64,000 nt of DNA from Exiguobacterium oxidotolerans JCM 12280 (GCF_000702625.1 NZ_JNIS01000001.1:2360001-2424000), one strand, 5' to 3'. Positions 54,978 through 64,000 are shown, counted from the first letter of the stretch. Translations and numbers: made by a program. The notes: generated by a model not told the origin, from the letters alone.

Positions 54978-56087
54978 GTGGAAAAACGCGATTATTATGA
55001 AGTGTTAGGTGTTGCACGCGACGCCTCAGCAGCAGAAATTAAACGAGCTTATCGGAAACTCGCCCGGACGTACCATCCGGATGTCAATAAAGAATCAGAT
55101 GCCGATGCAAAATTCAAAGAGATTTCGGAAGCGTACGAAATTTTGTCTGACGACAATAAACGAGCACGTTACGATCAGTACGGTCACCAAGATCCATCAC
55201 AAGGTGGGGCAGGATTCAGTGGCGCAGAAGGATTCGGAGACATCTTTGACATGTTCTTTGGTGGCGGTGGACGCCGTCAAGATCCGAATGCACCGCGTAA
55301 GGGGCAAGATCTCCAGTACGTAGAAGAAATTGATTTCATGGAGGCATTCTCGGGTGTTGAGAAAGTCATCACGATTCCAATCGAGGAAGATTGCGAAACG
55401 TGTCATGGATCAGGTGCAAAACCAGGGACGCATCCGGAAACATGTAAACGTTGTGGTGGATCAGGTCACATCAACGTCGAACAAAACACGATGTTCGGAC
55501 GTGTCGTCAACCAAACAACGTGTTCGACATGCCAAGGTCGTGGACAAATCGTCAAAGAACCATGTGAAACATGTCGTGGTGCAGGACGTGTCCGTAAAAA
55601 TAAAGACGTTCGTGTCAAAATTCCAGCAGGGATCGACAATGGACAACAAATTCGCTTAGCTGGTAAAGGTGAAGCAGGCGTCAACGGCGGACCGTTCGGT
55701 GATCTCTACGTCGTCGTCCGTGTCCGGGAACACGAATTGTTCGAGCGCGTTGACGATCATATCGTCATGGACATGCCGTTAACATTCGCTCAAGCGACAC
55801 TCGGGGATGAAATCGAAGTGCCGACCGTTCATGGAAAAGTTAGCTTGAAGATTCCTGCCGGTACACAAACTGGATCACGGTTCCGCCTTCGTGGTAAAGG
55901 GATGCCGAACGTTCGTTCAGGTCATCATGGTGATCAGTATGTCAACGTCGTCCTCATCACACCGAAGCATTTGACGGACCGTCAAAAAGAAATCTTACGT
56001 GAATTCAACGAAATCAGTGATGAAAAAGGTGTCGAAGAGCAGCACGAAGGTGTCTTTGGTCGCATTAAAACATTCTTTAAAGGGTGA
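54978..56087 (+). CDS. dnaJ: chaperone DnaJ (Hsp40)
   Basis: 369 residues. J domain with HPD in TYHPDVNK, a Gly/Phe-rich region (about 77-100), then four zinc motifs [24 protein letters not shown] and CETCRGAG, and the C-terminal substrate domains. Stimulates DnaK ATP hydrolysis. GTG start with GAGAGGGAG upstream. Confidence 0.96.
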   Translation: MEKRDYYEVLGVARDASAAEIKRAYRKLARTYHPDVNKESDADAKFKEISEAYEILSDDNKRARYDQYGHQDPSQGGAGFSGAEGFGDIFDMFFGGGGRRQDPNAPRKGQDLQYVEEIDFMEAFSGVEKVITIPIEEDCETCHGSGAKPGTHPETCKRCGGSGHINVEQNTMFGRVVNQTTCSTCQGRGQIVKEPCETCRGAGRVRKNKDVRVKIPAGIDNGQQIRLAGKGEAGVNGGPFGDLYVVVRVREHELFERVDDHIVMDMPLTFAQATLGDEIEVPTVHGKVSLKIPAGTQTGSRFRLRGKGMPNVRSGHHGDQYVNVVLITPKHLTDRQKEILREFNEISDEKGVEEQHEGVFGRIKTFFKG

Positions 56088-56111
56088 TTCGCTAAAGGAG
56101 CGTGACAGGAA

Positions 56112-57059
56112 ATGAAATGGTCAGAAGTTTGTGTCCATACGACACAAGAAGCAGTCGAAGCAGTCTCGAATATTTTACATGAAGCAGGAGCTAGTGGTGT
56201 CGTCATCGAGGATGTCGAAGATTTCGAGATGATGTCGCATCGTGAAGATAACTTCGGTGAAATTTGGGATGAGAAAAAACGCGACGAATATCCGGATACA
56301 GGTGTCCTCGTCAAAGCTTATCTTGCGGAAAGTAGCGATTTGACGGATATGATTAAAGGAATCGAACGGGATATCCAGATGCTGACGCAGTTCGGACTGA
56401 CGATCGGTTCAGGTACTGTCACGCTCACACAAGTCGATGAAGAAGATTGGGCCCATTCGTGGAAACAGTTTTATAAGCCAGTTAAGATTAGCCGTCACTT
56501 GACGGTCGTTCCGATGTGGGAAGACTATACACCACAACCGGATGAAAAAATCATCGAACTTGACCCGGGTATGGCATTTGGGACAGGAACGCATCCGACG
56601 ACAGTTCTCTGTATTCAAGCGATTGAAAACTACTTGCAAGAGCAAGACCGCGTCGTCGACGTCGGGACGGGTTCAGGTGTCCTCGCAATCGCCGCTGCGA
56701 AACTTGGGGCAAAAGATGTATTCGCGCTTGATTTAGATGAAGTCGCCGTTAAATCAGCGACGGATAACGTGGCACTCAATCAAGTCAGTGACCGGATCAC
56801 AGTCCGTCAAGGTGACTTGATGAAAGCATTAAATGAGCCTGTCGAATTGATTGTCGCAAACATCTTAGCTGAGGTCATCTTATTGTTTGTGAACGATGCC
56901 TACGAGCTGACACTACCAGGCGGGCATTTCATTGCCTCAGGCATCATCAGTCAGAAGAAAGACATGGTTGTCGAGGCGATGACCGAGGCTGGTTTTACGA
57001 TTGTTGAAACAACAAAACTGGAAGACTGGGTCGCAATCATCGCGAAACGCGAGGCCTGA
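56112..57059 (+). CDS. prmA: ribosomal protein L11 methyltransferase
   Basis: 315 residues. PGMAFGTGTHPTT and VDVGTGSGVLAIAAAKLGA are the PrmA SAM-binding motifs, and VANILAEV the motif IV region. The N-terminal domain recognises L11. Follows dnaJ by 24 bp and is likely read through from the heat-shock operon, the usual Bacillales arrangement. Confidence 0.94.
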   Translation: MKWSEVCVHTTQEAVEAVSNILHEAGASGVVIEDVEDFEMMSHREDNFGEIWDEKKRDEYPDTGVLVKAYLAESSDLTDMIKGIERDIQMLTQFGLTIGSGTVTLTQVDEEDWAHSWKQFYKPVKISRHLTVVPMWEDYTPQPDEKIIELDPGMAFGTGTHPTTVLCIQAIENYLQEQDRVVDVGTGSGVLAIAAAKLGAKDVFALDLDEVAVKSATDNVALNQVSDRITVRQGDLMKALNEPVELIVANILAEVILLFVNDAYELTLPGGHFIASGIISQKKDMVVEAMTEAGFTIVETTKLEDWVAIIAKREA

Positions 57060-57063
57060 GCCG

Positions 57064-57810
57064 ATGCAACGATACTTTGTAGAGCAGACAGCTCGCTCGG
57101 GAGAACGGTTTACCTTGCAAAAGGATGACGCCCATCATATGAAAAACGTCATGCGAATGGATGTCGGGGATGAAATCTTGGTCCTTGATGGAACCGGCCT
57201 ATTTCGTTGTGCGCTCGAAGAACTCGACAAACAGCAGGCCATCGCACGGATTGTCGAGTCGTTACCAATCGATACAGAATTACCGATTCGGGTGACGCTT
57301 GCTTACGCCTTGCCGAAAGGTGATAAAATCGAGCTTGTCGCTCAAAAAGCGACCGAACTCGGGATGAATCAATTACTCGTATTTGAATCCGCCCGTTCGG
57401 TCTCGAAATGGGATGCGAAAAAGGTCCCGAAAAAAATCGAGCGTCTTGAAAAAATCATCAAAGAAGCAGCCGAGCAATCCTACCGTGCTCACTTGCCGCA
57501 AGTTGACTATGTGACGTATGATGAAGTCCTACAAGAAGCACCGCAATATACGGCATGTTTAGTCGCATACGAAGAATCAGCGAAAGAAGGAGAGGCTACG
57601 GCTTTTGCCTCGACTCTGACGCGACTACAAGCAGGGGATTCACTCCTCGTCGTGATTGGTCCTGAAGGTGGACTGACGGAGACGGAAGTAACACGGTTGA
57701 CCGATGCTGGCTTCTTACCGGCATCACTCGGACGACGGATTTTACGGACGGAAACGGCGCCGCTGTATGTCCTATCCGCCGTATCGTATCATTTTGAACT
57801 GAAAGGGTGA
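57064..57810 (+). CDS. rsmE: 16S rRNA (uracil-1498-N3)-methyltransferase RsmE
   Basis: 248 residues. An N-terminal PUA-like domain (DDAHHMKNVMRM) precedes a SPOUT knot with VVIGPEGGLTETEV and LGRRILRTETAPL. Start at ATG 57064, 4 bp after prmA; the frame open upstream lies inside prmA. Methylates U1498 of 16S rRNA. Confidence 0.93.
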   Translation: MQRYFVEQTARSGERFTLQKDDAHHMKNVMRMDVGDEILVLDGTGLFRCALEELDKQQAIARIVESLPIDTELPIRVTLAYALPKGDKIELVAQKATELGMNQLLVFESARSVSKWDAKKVPKKIERLEKIIKEAAEQSYRAHLPQVDYVTYDEVLQEAPQYTACLVAYEESAKEGEATAFASTLTRLQAGDSLLVVIGPEGGLTETEVTRLTDAGFLPASLGRRILRTETAPLYVLSAVSYHFELKG

Positions 57811-57815
57811 ACGAA

Positions 57816-59150
57816 ATGGCTACTGTTGCCTTTCAAACGCTTGGCTGTAAAGTCAATCATTATGAGACAGAGGCCGTCTGGCAGCTGTTTAAAGATGCAG
57901 GTTACGCGCGTGTCGATTTTGCAGATCATGCAGACGTCTACGTCGTCAATACATGTACCGTTACGAATACGGGTGATAAAAAAAGTCGTCAAGTCATTCG
58001 ACGGGCGATTCGTCAAAATCCAGACAGCGTCATCTGTGTAACGGGTTGTTATGCACAGACATCGCCTGCTGAAATCATGGCGATTCCAGGGGTTGACGTC
58101 GTCGTCGGAACACAAGACCGTCACAAGATGATTGGATATATTGAACAGTTCCGTGAAGAACGGATGCCGATTAATGCGGTCGGAAACATCATGAAGGCGA
58201 AAGTCTACGAAGAACTGGATGTTCCGGCGTTTACGGACCGGACACGTGCTTCGCTGAAGATTCAAGAAGGCTGCAATAATTTTTGTACCTTCTGCATCAT
58301 TCCATGGGCCCGTGGGTTGATGCGTTCTCGTCAACCGGAAGATGTCTTAAAGCAAGCGCAACAGCTCGTTGATGCTGGTTACAAAGAAATCGTCTTGACG
58401 GGGATTCATACGGGTGGCTACGGTGAAGATTTGAAAGACTATAACTTAGCGAAGTTACTCAAAGCACTCGAGTCCGTCACAGGTCTTGAACGCCTTCGGA
58501 TTTCTTCGATCGAAGCGAGTCAAATCACGGATGAAGTGTTAGACGTCTTAAAGGATTCGCCAATCGTCGTCCGTCATTTGCATGTCCCGATTCAGTCAGC
58601 ATCAGATACCGTTTTACGGCGGATGCGTCGTAAGTACACGATGGCGGAGTTCGGGGAACGAATCACGCGTCTGAAAGAAGTGTTACCGGACTGTGCCATC
58701 ACGTCAGATGTCATCGTCGGTTTCCCGGGTGAGACGGAAGAAGAGTTCATGGAGACGTTCAACTTCATCAATGATCATAAGTTCAGTGAGTTGCATGTCT
58801 TCCCTTACTCGAAACGGACGGGAACACCAGCTGCAATGATGGACGATCAAGTGGAAGAGTCGATGAAAGAACAGCGTGTTGCGCGTTTGATCGCCCTATC
58901 GGATCAACTCGCAAAAGAATATGCTTCAAAATACGAAGGGGAACTGCTTGAAATCATTCCGGAAGAGTTTTCGGAAGAAGCAGGCGGTCGTCTCGTCGGT
59001 TACACGGACAATTACTTACGTGTCGCGATCGAGGGAGACGAATCTTTGATTGGTCAACTCGTGCGCGTCAAAATCATTAAAGCCGGCTATCCAATGAATG
59101 ACGGACAATTCGTCCGTATCATGGAAACCTTAAAAGAACAAGCGATCTGA
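57816..59150 (+). CDS. mtaB: tRNA (N6-threonylcarbamoyladenosine37-C2)-methylthiotransferase MtaB
   Basis: 444 residues. The N-terminal [4Fe-4S] Cys are in QTLGCKVNHYE, VVNTCTVT and VTGCYAQ; radical SAM Cys are in QEGCNNFCTFCIIPWARG; a C-terminal TRAM domain follows. It adds the methylthio group to t6A at tRNA position 37. ATG 57816 has GAAAGGG 8 nt upstream; the GTG at 57807 overlaps that site. Last gene of the hrcA-to-mtaB run, closed by a terminator. Confidence 0.93.
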   Translation: MATVAFQTLGCKVNHYETEAVWQLFKDAGYARVDFADHADVYVVNTCTVTNTGDKKSRQVIRRAIRQNPDSVICVTGCYAQTSPAEIMAIPGVDVVVGTQDRHKMIGYIEQFREERMPINAVGNIMKAKVYEELDVPAFTDRTRASLKIQEGCNNFCTFCIIPWARGLMRSRQPEDVLKQAQQLVDAGYKEIVLTGIHTGGYGEDLKDYNLAKLLKALESVTGLERLRISSIEASQITDEVLDVLKDSPIVVRHLHVPIQSASDTVLRRMRRKYTMAEFGERITRLKEVLPDCAITSDVIVGFPGETEEEFMETFNFINDHKFSELHVFPYSKRTGTPAAMMDDQVEESMKEQRVARLIALSDQLAKEYASKYEGELLEIIPEEFSEEAGGRLVGYTDNYLRVAIEGDESLIGQLVRVKIIKAGYPMNDGQFVRIMETLKEQAI

Positions 59151-59153
59151 AAT

Positions 59154-59190
59154 GAGTTCGTCTTCCTGCTTCAGGGAGACGGACTTTTTT
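59154..59190 (+). terminator. terminator after mtaB
   Basis: AGTTCGTCTtCCT paired with AGGgAGACGGACT, then T6. Repeat copy B begins at the next base. Confidence 0.9.
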
Positions 59191-59466
59191 AGCGAGTAGA
59201 CAACGTGCGATCGGGAAATCAAGCGTCTGTTTTCGTTGCTTTCCTCGGGCGAGGCGCAAGTTTGGATCCTAGCGGACAATGAGCAGGGTCTTGCCTGCCT
59301 CTGGACGTGCGTTGAAAACGCACTTTTTCCCGTAGGAGTCAACGAAACGTAACGCTTTTTAGATAACATCTTGAAAAAAAGCCAGACATGTAGACGACGG
59401 TTTAGAGCGCAATTCGTCTCGATATCGCATGTTCACGCTTCATAAGAGTTTGTCTACACGCTGAAC
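59191..59466 (+). repeat. dispersed repeat element, compact copy (copy B)
   Basis: A 276-bp element. Left end AGCGAGTAGACAA, right end TTTGTCTACACGCTGAAC (identical to copy A). It shares exact runs of 29, 31 and 34 nt with copy A and keeps the CCTCGGGCGAGG hairpin, the GCAGG/CCTGC hairpin, the GTGCGTT/AACGCAC hairpin followed by TTTTT, and the outer TTCGTTG/CAACGAA and AAGCGT/ACGCTT arms. It fills most of the 392-bp gap between mtaB and the RluF-like gene; nothing else is seen there but the downstream promoter region. Confidence 0.85.
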
Positions 59467-59542
59467 CAAATAAATTATTTTGTTTTCAAGTAACGGATAC
59501 GCTACACTGAGTAAAGATTATAAAAGAGAAAGAGGATAAACT

Positions 59543-60238
59543 ATGCGAATTAATAAATTCATCAGTGAAACAGGATACTGTTCAAGACGAGCAGCAGATA
59601 AATTGGTCGATGCCGGTCGCGTTACAATCAACGGTGTCGTTGCCGAACTCGGCTCACAAGCGGAAGAAACGGATGCTGTTGAAATCGATGGACAGCCGCT
59701 CCAAACAAAACCGACGCTTGAGTACTTGATATTGAACAAACCGGTCGGCATCACATGTACGACCGAACTCGACATCGAAGGAAATATCATCGATTTCGTC
59801 AATCATCCGAAACGGATTTTCCCGATCGGGCGCTTAGACAAAGACTCAGATGGACTGATCATTTTGACGAACGATGGGGACATCGTCAACCGGATTTTAC
59901 GGGCAGAAAATAATCACGATAAAGAATATATCGTAACGGTTGATGCCCCAATCACAGAGACGTTCATCGAAGGAATGGCGAGCGGCGTCGATATCCTTGG
60001 AACGACAACGAAAGAATGTATCGTCGAACAGCTCGAGTCACGGACATTCCGAATCGTCTTGACGCAAGGGCTGAACCGTCAGATTCGTCGCATGTGTAAA
60101 GAATTCGGTTACCGCGTCAAACGGTTGCAGCGGGTCCGTATCATGAATATTGAGTTAGGTGATTTACCGATTGGTGAATGGCGTGACTTGACGGAGTCAG
60201 AAATGAAAACCTTATTTACGACACTCGATCAGGAATAA
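59543..60238 (+). CDS. rluF: RsuA/RluF-type pseudouridine synthase
   Basis: 231 residues. The N-terminal S4 domain (RINKFISETGYCSRRAADKL) precedes a catalytic domain with the conserved Asp in IGRLDKDSDGLIIL. NKPVGITCTTE and LTQGLNRQIRRMCKEFGY fit RluF (23S rRNA U2604) better than RsuA or RluB. AGAGAAAGAGGA precedes the ATG. The exact target uridine is inferred from family resemblance. Confidence 0.8.
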   Translation: MRINKFISETGYCSRRAADKLVDAGRVTINGVVAELGSQAEETDAVEIDGQPLQTKPTLEYLILNKPVGITCTTELDIEGNIIDFVNHPKRIFPIGRLDKDSDGLIILTNDGDIVNRILRAENNHDKEYIVTVDAPITETFIEGMASGVDILGTTTKECIVEQLESRTFRIVLTQGLNRQIRRMCKEFGYRVKRLQRVRIMNIELGDLPIGEWRDLTESEMKTLFTTLDQE

Positions 60239-60240
60239 CG

Positions 60241-60268
60241 AAAAAGTCGCCATGATGATGGCGGCTTT
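60241..60268 (+). terminator. terminator after the pseudouridine synthase gene
   Basis: AAAGTCGCCAT/ATGGCGGCTTT with a 4-nt loop; only a short T-run. Confidence 0.7.
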
Positions 60269-60293
60269 ACTTGTATACATAAGGAGGTTCATT

Positions 60294-61169
60294 GTGGATA
60301 AACGGGGAATGAGCGCGACGTTCGTCGCCTACGTGATTGGCGGGTTGTTACCGATTTACAAATTATTTGCAGACACTGTTCCGGCATGGACGGTCGTGTC
60401 GATTCGCATCATCAGTGCGTTCATCTTCGTCACCCTATTATTACGTTTGTCCGGCAAATTTACGCAAGTCGGTCGATTATGGCGGAATAAAAAACAACGT
60501 CTGACTGTTTTAGCTGCTGGTCTTGTCCTCGGTGGGAATTGGACGCTCTATCTCTATGCAATCGGTGAAGGGTACATCGTCGAATCGTCGCTCGGCTATT
60601 ACATCAATCCGCTCGTCAGCGTATTGTTTGGGTTGTTATTTTTCCAAGAACGTTTGAACCGACCACAATTGATTGCCATCATCAGTGCCATCATCGGTGT
60701 CTTGATTTTGACATTCGGCTATGGGAAGTTTCCGATCATTGCTTTTTCGCTTGCTGTTTCGTTTGCTTTTTATGGTGTGTTAAAGAAAAAGGCAGCGGCA
60801 GAACCGTTATCAGGATTATTCCTAGAGACGTTAGTGACATTACCGTTCGCGTTGTTGACGCTTGGTGTGACGGGAGCGAATCCGCTCGCTTTACCGACCG
60901 GAGCCTTGATTGCCATCATCATGCTTGGTGTTGCGACAGCTGTTCAGTTGATGTTGTTTGGGTACGGTATGCCGAAGATTCCATTTGTATATGTCGGTAT
61001 CTTGCAGTACATCGCACCGACGTTGACGTTAGTACTCGGTGTCTTTTTGTTTAATGATGTGTTTACATCGATTCACTTCGTGGCCTTCCTGTTCATTTGG
61101 ATTGCCGTCGCACTATTTACGATCAGTGGTTTATCGGCAGGACGAATGAAGATGAAAAAGGTCTCGTAA
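60294..61169 (+). CDS. RarD/EamA family permease (first paralogue)
   Basis: 291 residues from GTG 60294 with AAGGAGG upstream. Ten membrane segments in two EamA halves. SLGYYINPLVSVLFGLLFF and ILTFGYGKFP match the RarD subfamily. Transported substrate unknown. 22 bp before a second, similar gene; both share the region SLGYYINPLVS and a GYG.FP motif, so they arose by duplication. Confidence 0.85.
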   Translation: MDKRGMSATFVAYVIGGLLPIYKLFADTVPAWTVVSIRIISAFIFVTLLLRLSGKFTQVGRLWRNKKQRLTVLAAGLVLGGNWTLYLYAIGEGYIVESSLGYYINPLVSVLFGLLFFQERLNRPQLIAIISAIIGVLILTFGYGKFPIIAFSLAVSFAFYGVLKKKAAAEPLSGLFLETLVTLPFALLTLGVTGANPLALPTGALIAIIMLGVATAVQLMLFGYGMPKIPFVYVGILQYIAPTLTLVLGVFLFNDVFTSIHFVAFLFIWIAVALFTISGLSAGRMKMKKVS

Positions 61170-61191
61170 TTTAGAAAAGAGGAATGGAACG

Positions 61192-62076
61192 ATGAATAAA
61201 CCTGGTCTGTTTGCCACATTAGGCGCATATGTCATTTGGGGATTACTTCCGATTTATTGGAAGCTGTTAGCTAGCGTCTCAAGCGAGGCGATACTCGCCA
61301 ATCGGATTGTCTGGTCTTTTTTATTTCTGTTGCTCTTATTATATTTACAAAAAGCATTACCTAAATTGACGACGGCGTTTAAAAATCAACGGACACGAAG
61401 ATTGTTTTTCTTGAACGGAATCATCATTAGTATGAATTGGTTTATCTACATCTGGGCAGTCAACCATAATTTCATCGTCGAAGCCTCGCTTGGCTACTAC
61501 ATCAATCCGCTCGTCAGCATCGTGTTCGGGGTGTTCTTCTTCAAAGAGAAACTGTCACGGATTGAATGGATTGCAATTTTGCTCGCGACGATCGGTGTCT
61601 TGATTTTAACAATTGGCTATGGCGAGTTCCCTTGGATTTCACTTGCGCTCGCATTTAGTTTTGGCTTTTATGGTGTCGTCAAGAAACAACGTCCCCTCGA
61701 AGCGACGGTCAGTCTGACACTCGAAACGCTCGCACCGCTACCGCTCGCACTCCTTTTTATCAGTTATCTTGGTGTACAAGGAACGTCGACTTTCTCGCAC
61801 ACACCGTTCGTCACGGCAGGATTACTGCTGACAGGTGTAATCACGGCCGTACCGTTACTTTTATTCGGTTTTGGTGCCCAACGGATCCCATATACGGTCG
61901 TTGGTTTTCTACAGTTTGTTGCTCCGACGCTATCACTTGCCATCGGTGTTCTCTTGTATGATGAACCCTTTACACGTACACACTTGGTCGCGTTTACATT
62001 TATTTGGTCGGCTGCGCTCGTCTTTACATTAAACAGTTTATTGATTCGAAAAAAACAACTGCGGAAAGTAGCGTAA
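61192..62076 (+). CDS. rarD: RarD family permease (second paralogue)
   Basis: 294 residues, ten membrane segments. GAYVIWGLLPIYWKLL, NWFIYIWAVNHNFIVEASLG and LQFVAPTLSLAIGVLLY are classic RarD segments, closer to the family than the upstream copy. GAGGAATGGAACG precedes the ATG. Probably co-transcribed with the first paralogue; they may act separately or as partners. Confidence 0.88.
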   Translation: MNKPGLFATLGAYVIWGLLPIYWKLLASVSSEAILANRIVWSFLFLLLLLYLQKALPKLTTAFKNQRTRRLFFLNGIIISMNWFIYIWAVNHNFIVEASLGYYINPLVSIVFGVFFFKEKLSRIEWIAILLATIGVLILTIGYGEFPWISLALAFSFGFYGVVKKQRPLEATVSLTLETLAPLPLALLFISYLGVQGTSTFSHTPFVTAGLLLTGVITAVPLLLFGFGAQRIPYTVVGFLQFVAPTLSLAIGVLLYDEPFTRTHLVAFTFIWSAALVFTLNSLLIRKKQLRKVA

Positions 62077-62153
62077 AAAGATAGAAGTCTGACCTCTTGC
62101 GTGATAGAATAGAAAAAGAGTATAAGGGATATCCTTAAGGAGGAAAACTAATC

Positions 62154-62819
62154 ATGAACTTAGCAGCTATGATCGACCACACGGCACTCAAGCCGGAAAC
62201 ATCACGCGCCCAAATCGAAACACTTTGTAAGGAAGCACTCGAGTACAAATTTGCTAGCGTCTGTGTCAACCCGACGTATGTCGCACTTGCAGCAGAACTT
62301 TTAAAGTCTGACGACGACGTTAAAGTTTGTACAGTCATCGGTTTCCCACTTGGCGCGAACACACCAGAAGTCAAAGCTTTCGAAACGAAAGATGCGATTA
62401 AAAATGGTGCAACTGAAATCGACATGGTTCTTAACATCGGCGCACTAAAAGACGGTGACGTGGAACTCGTGGAACGTGATATCCGTGCAGTAGTCGAAGC
62501 GGCGAATGGTACGCTCGTTAAAGTCATTTTTGAAAACTGCCTCTTAACAAAAGAAGAGATCAAAACAGCTGCTGAACTTTCAGTCAAAGCTGGCGCGAAC
62601 TTCGTTAAAACTTCAACTGGTTTCTCAACTGGTGGTGCAACGGTTGAAGACATTCGCCTCATGCGTGAAACAGTGGGACCTGACATCGGTGTAAAAGCTT
62701 CAGGTGGCGTTCGTGACTTTGAAGGCGCTAAAGCGATGATCGATGCTGGTGCATCACGTATCGGTGCATCTGCTGGTATCGCCATCGTAACAGGCGGTTC
62801 TTCAGACAGCGATTATTAA
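62154..62819 (+). CDS. deoC: deoxyribose-phosphate aldolase
   Basis: 221 residues. [10 protein letters not shown] at the N-terminus, the Schiff-base Lys in [15 protein letters not shown], and the second Lys in [10 protein letters not shown]. Splits deoxyribose-5-phosphate to acetaldehyde and glyceraldehyde-3-phosphate. AAGGAGG precedes the ATG. Codon use is strongly biased, suggesting high expression. Monocistronic. Confidence 0.95.
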   Translation: MNLAAMIDHTALKPETSRAQIETLCKEALEYKFASVCVNPTYVALAAELLKSDDDVKVCTVIGFPLGANTPEVKAFETKDAIKNGATEIDMVLNIGALKDGDVELVERDIRAVVEAANGTLVKVIFENCLLTKEEIKTAAELSVKAGANFVKTSTGFSTGGATVEDIRLMRETVGPDIGVKASGGVRDFEGAKAMIDAGASRIGASAGIAIVTGGSSDSDY

Positions 62820-62841
62820 TTCACACTAAATGAATCATCAG

Positions 62842-62876
62842 ACACGTCTTTCCTTAATTAGGAGAGGCGTGTTTTT
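62842..62876 (+). terminator. terminator after deoC
   Basis: ACACGTCTTTCC/GGAGAGGCGTGT with T6. Confidence 0.9.
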
Positions 62877-62970
62877 TGTTGTTAGGAAAATTCTGAATTT
62901 AATCTAGCTATTAAGAAGTCAGACATCACTTCCGATAATCAGATGTAGAACGTTGGAAGGAAGTGTAGAG

Positions 62971-63948
62971 ATGTTGAAACACTGGAAACTAGCAATGCTT
63001 GCGACGACGATTAGTTTAGCAGGTTGTGGAAGTATCATCGATGATCCAAATCAAGCAGTGAAGGAACGTCAAAAAATGGCGGTTGTCTTATCAGATGTTG
63101 GTCTTGGTGATCAATCGTTTAGTGATGCCGCGATGAGTGGGATGGCCTTACTACGTGAAAAAGAAGATTGGTTCATTGATTATCGTGAACTAGGGGAAAC
63201 GAAAACATATAAAGTAGCGTTCGATACGTTGGCAAAAGAGAAGCCGACCGTTGTCGTCGGGTTAGGTTTTATGGGACAAGCGGAATTAGAAGAAGTCGCG
63301 AAACGTTATCCATTGCAACAATTTGCGTTGATTGATGCCGTATCAGAACTACCAAATGTCTTATCGGTTACATTTAAAGAAGATGAAGGCAGTTATCTTG
63401 CAGGAGCTGCTGCTGCGCTTCAATCAGAAAATGAGACGATTGGGTTTGTTGGAGGAATGAAGTCGCCTTTAATCGAGAAGTTTGAAAAAGGATACACGGC
63501 AGGAGCAAAGGCCATCAATCCGGACATCAAAGTCTTAGTCGATTATGCAGAAGACTTTGCAGCACCCGAAAAAGGGCGGACGATTGCGAACGATCAAATG
63601 AACCAACAAGCAGATGTGTTATTTGCAGCAGCTGGTCTGACGGGCAGTGGTGTCCTCGAAGCAGCGCAAGCAAAAGGCAACAAAGCGATTGGTGTCGATA
63701 GTGACCAGACGGCGATTGCACCTGACGCCGTCATGACTTCGATGTTAAAACAAGTCGATCTCGCGATCACGACGATTGGCGATACAGTAAAAGAAAAAGG
63801 GTTACAGTCGGGTCAAATCGTGCTCGGCGTCAAAGAAGGTGCGATTCAACTAGCCCCGATTCGAAATGTAACGTTTTCAGAGAAAGACCTAAAGCAACTT
63901 GAGCAACTGGAGCAAGATGTATTAGAAGGGAAGGTTGACGTACAATGA
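62971..63948 (+). CDS. BMP family (Med/PnrA-like) substrate-binding lipoprotein
   Basis: 325 residues from ATG 62971 (GGAAGGA upstream). The signal peptide ends in lipobox SLAGC, giving a lipid-anchored Cys near residue 19. The rest is a periplasmic-binding fold of the basic membrane protein family (VVLSDVGLGDQSF, PTVVVGLGFMG, EGSYLAGAAAAL, IGFVGGMKSPLIEKF), whose members bind nucleosides; Bacillus Med is a relative. The stop overlaps the next gene (ATGA), so it may supply ligand sensing for that product. Confidence 0.85.
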   Translation: MLKHWKLAMLATTISLAGCGSIIDDPNQAVKERQKMAVVLSDVGLGDQSFSDAAMSGMALLREKEDWFIDYRELGETKTYKVAFDTLAKEKPTVVVGLGFMGQAELEEVAKRYPLQQFALIDAVSELPNVLSVTFKEDEGSYLAGAAAALQSENETIGFVGGMKSPLIEKFEKGYTAGAKAINPDIKVLVDYAEDFAAPEKGRTIANDQMNQQADVLFAAAGLTGSGVLEAAQAKGNKAIGVDSDQTAIAPDAVMTSMLKQVDLAITTIGDTVKEKGLQSGQIVLGVKEGAIQLAPIRNVTFSEKDLKQLEQLEQDVLEGKVDVQ

Positions 63949-64000
63949 CGTTACGGACACGCTTTTTAATTTCGACACTCGTGACGATCATCAGTGTCGT
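63945..64000 (+). CDS. start of a membrane protein gene, truncated by window end
   Basis: Only 18 codons are visible, starting MTLRTRFLISTLVTIISV: a short basic N-terminus followed by a hydrophobic stretch, as in sensor kinases, chemoreceptors or diguanylate cyclases. The ATG overlaps the stop of the lipoprotein gene. Product cannot be named. Confidence 0.6.
   Translation, partial: MTLRTRFLISTLVTIISV

Noticed and set aside
62135-62785. 216-residue open frame antisense to deoC
   Set aside because: It mirrors the strongly biased codons of deoC, has a Ser/Ala/Thr-rich composition without a domain, and lacks a convincing ribosome binding site.

Overview
This window is a chromosomal segment of a low-to-mid GC Gram-positive bacterium of the order Bacillales. 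The evidence is strong AGGAGG-type ribosome binding sites, frequent TTG/GTG starts, the yqeG-yqeH-aroE-yhbY-nadD-yqeK-rsfS-yqeM cluster, holA/rpsT/lepA/hemW followed by a CIRCE-controlled hrcA-grpE-dnaK-dnaJ operon, and a Staphylococcus-like carotenoid locus. The gene content and pigment cluster suggest Exiguobacterium or a close relative; that genus call is inference from recognition, not a database result.

Layout. 1-6.4 kb: 3' end of addA, a single-domain response regulator overlapping a large multi-domain sensor kinase, and a YisL-like membrane protein. 6.6-15.9 kb: a methyltransferase and a carotenoid locus with two convergent arms. The plus arm has two CrtN-type desaturases and CrtM. The minus arm has a CruF-like membrane protein, a PlsC-type acyltransferase, a CrtQ-type glycosyltransferase and a CrtP-type oxidase, together fitting a glycosylated and acylated carotenoid. 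16.4-21.2 kb: pssA, ybaK, a MATE transporter, a PaaG/enoyl-CoA hydratase homologue and a CPA2 antiporter. 21.5-32.5 kb: a maltodextrin utilisation region (cyclomaltodextrinase, binding lipoprotein MdxE, permeases MdxF/MdxG, a surface-anchored alpha-amylase, MalR, maltose phosphorylase) with MalR-type palindromes and CcpA cre sites placed on recognisable promoters. 32.7-37.3 kb: YitT, Cof-type phosphatase, small DUF2929 protein, isoaspartyl dipeptidase, thioredoxin-like protein, psd. 37.5-47.7 kb: ribosome assembly, NAD and competence genes (yqe cluster, comEA, comEC, yqzM, holA, rpsT). 47.9-59.2 kb: lepA, hemW, then the heat-shock operon running on into prmA, rsmE and mtaB. 59.5-64 kb: an RluF-like pseudouridine synthase, two RarD paralogues, deoC and a BMP-family lipoprotein overlapping the start of a further membrane protein.

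The most unusual material is non-coding. A dispersed intergenic repeat family with an 18-nt terminal inverted repeat around TGTAGACAAA and a nested, RNA-like core occurs as two near-complete copies (16.0-16.4 kb and 59.2-59.5 kb), one diverged copy (about 21.3-21.5 kb) and three end fragments (about 2.7, 6.5 and 51.0 kb), usually abutting transcription terminators. The copy beside pssA is flanked on both sides by the same exact 28-nt terminator hairpin. No CRISPR array, tRNA, rRNA or intact insertion sequence was seen.
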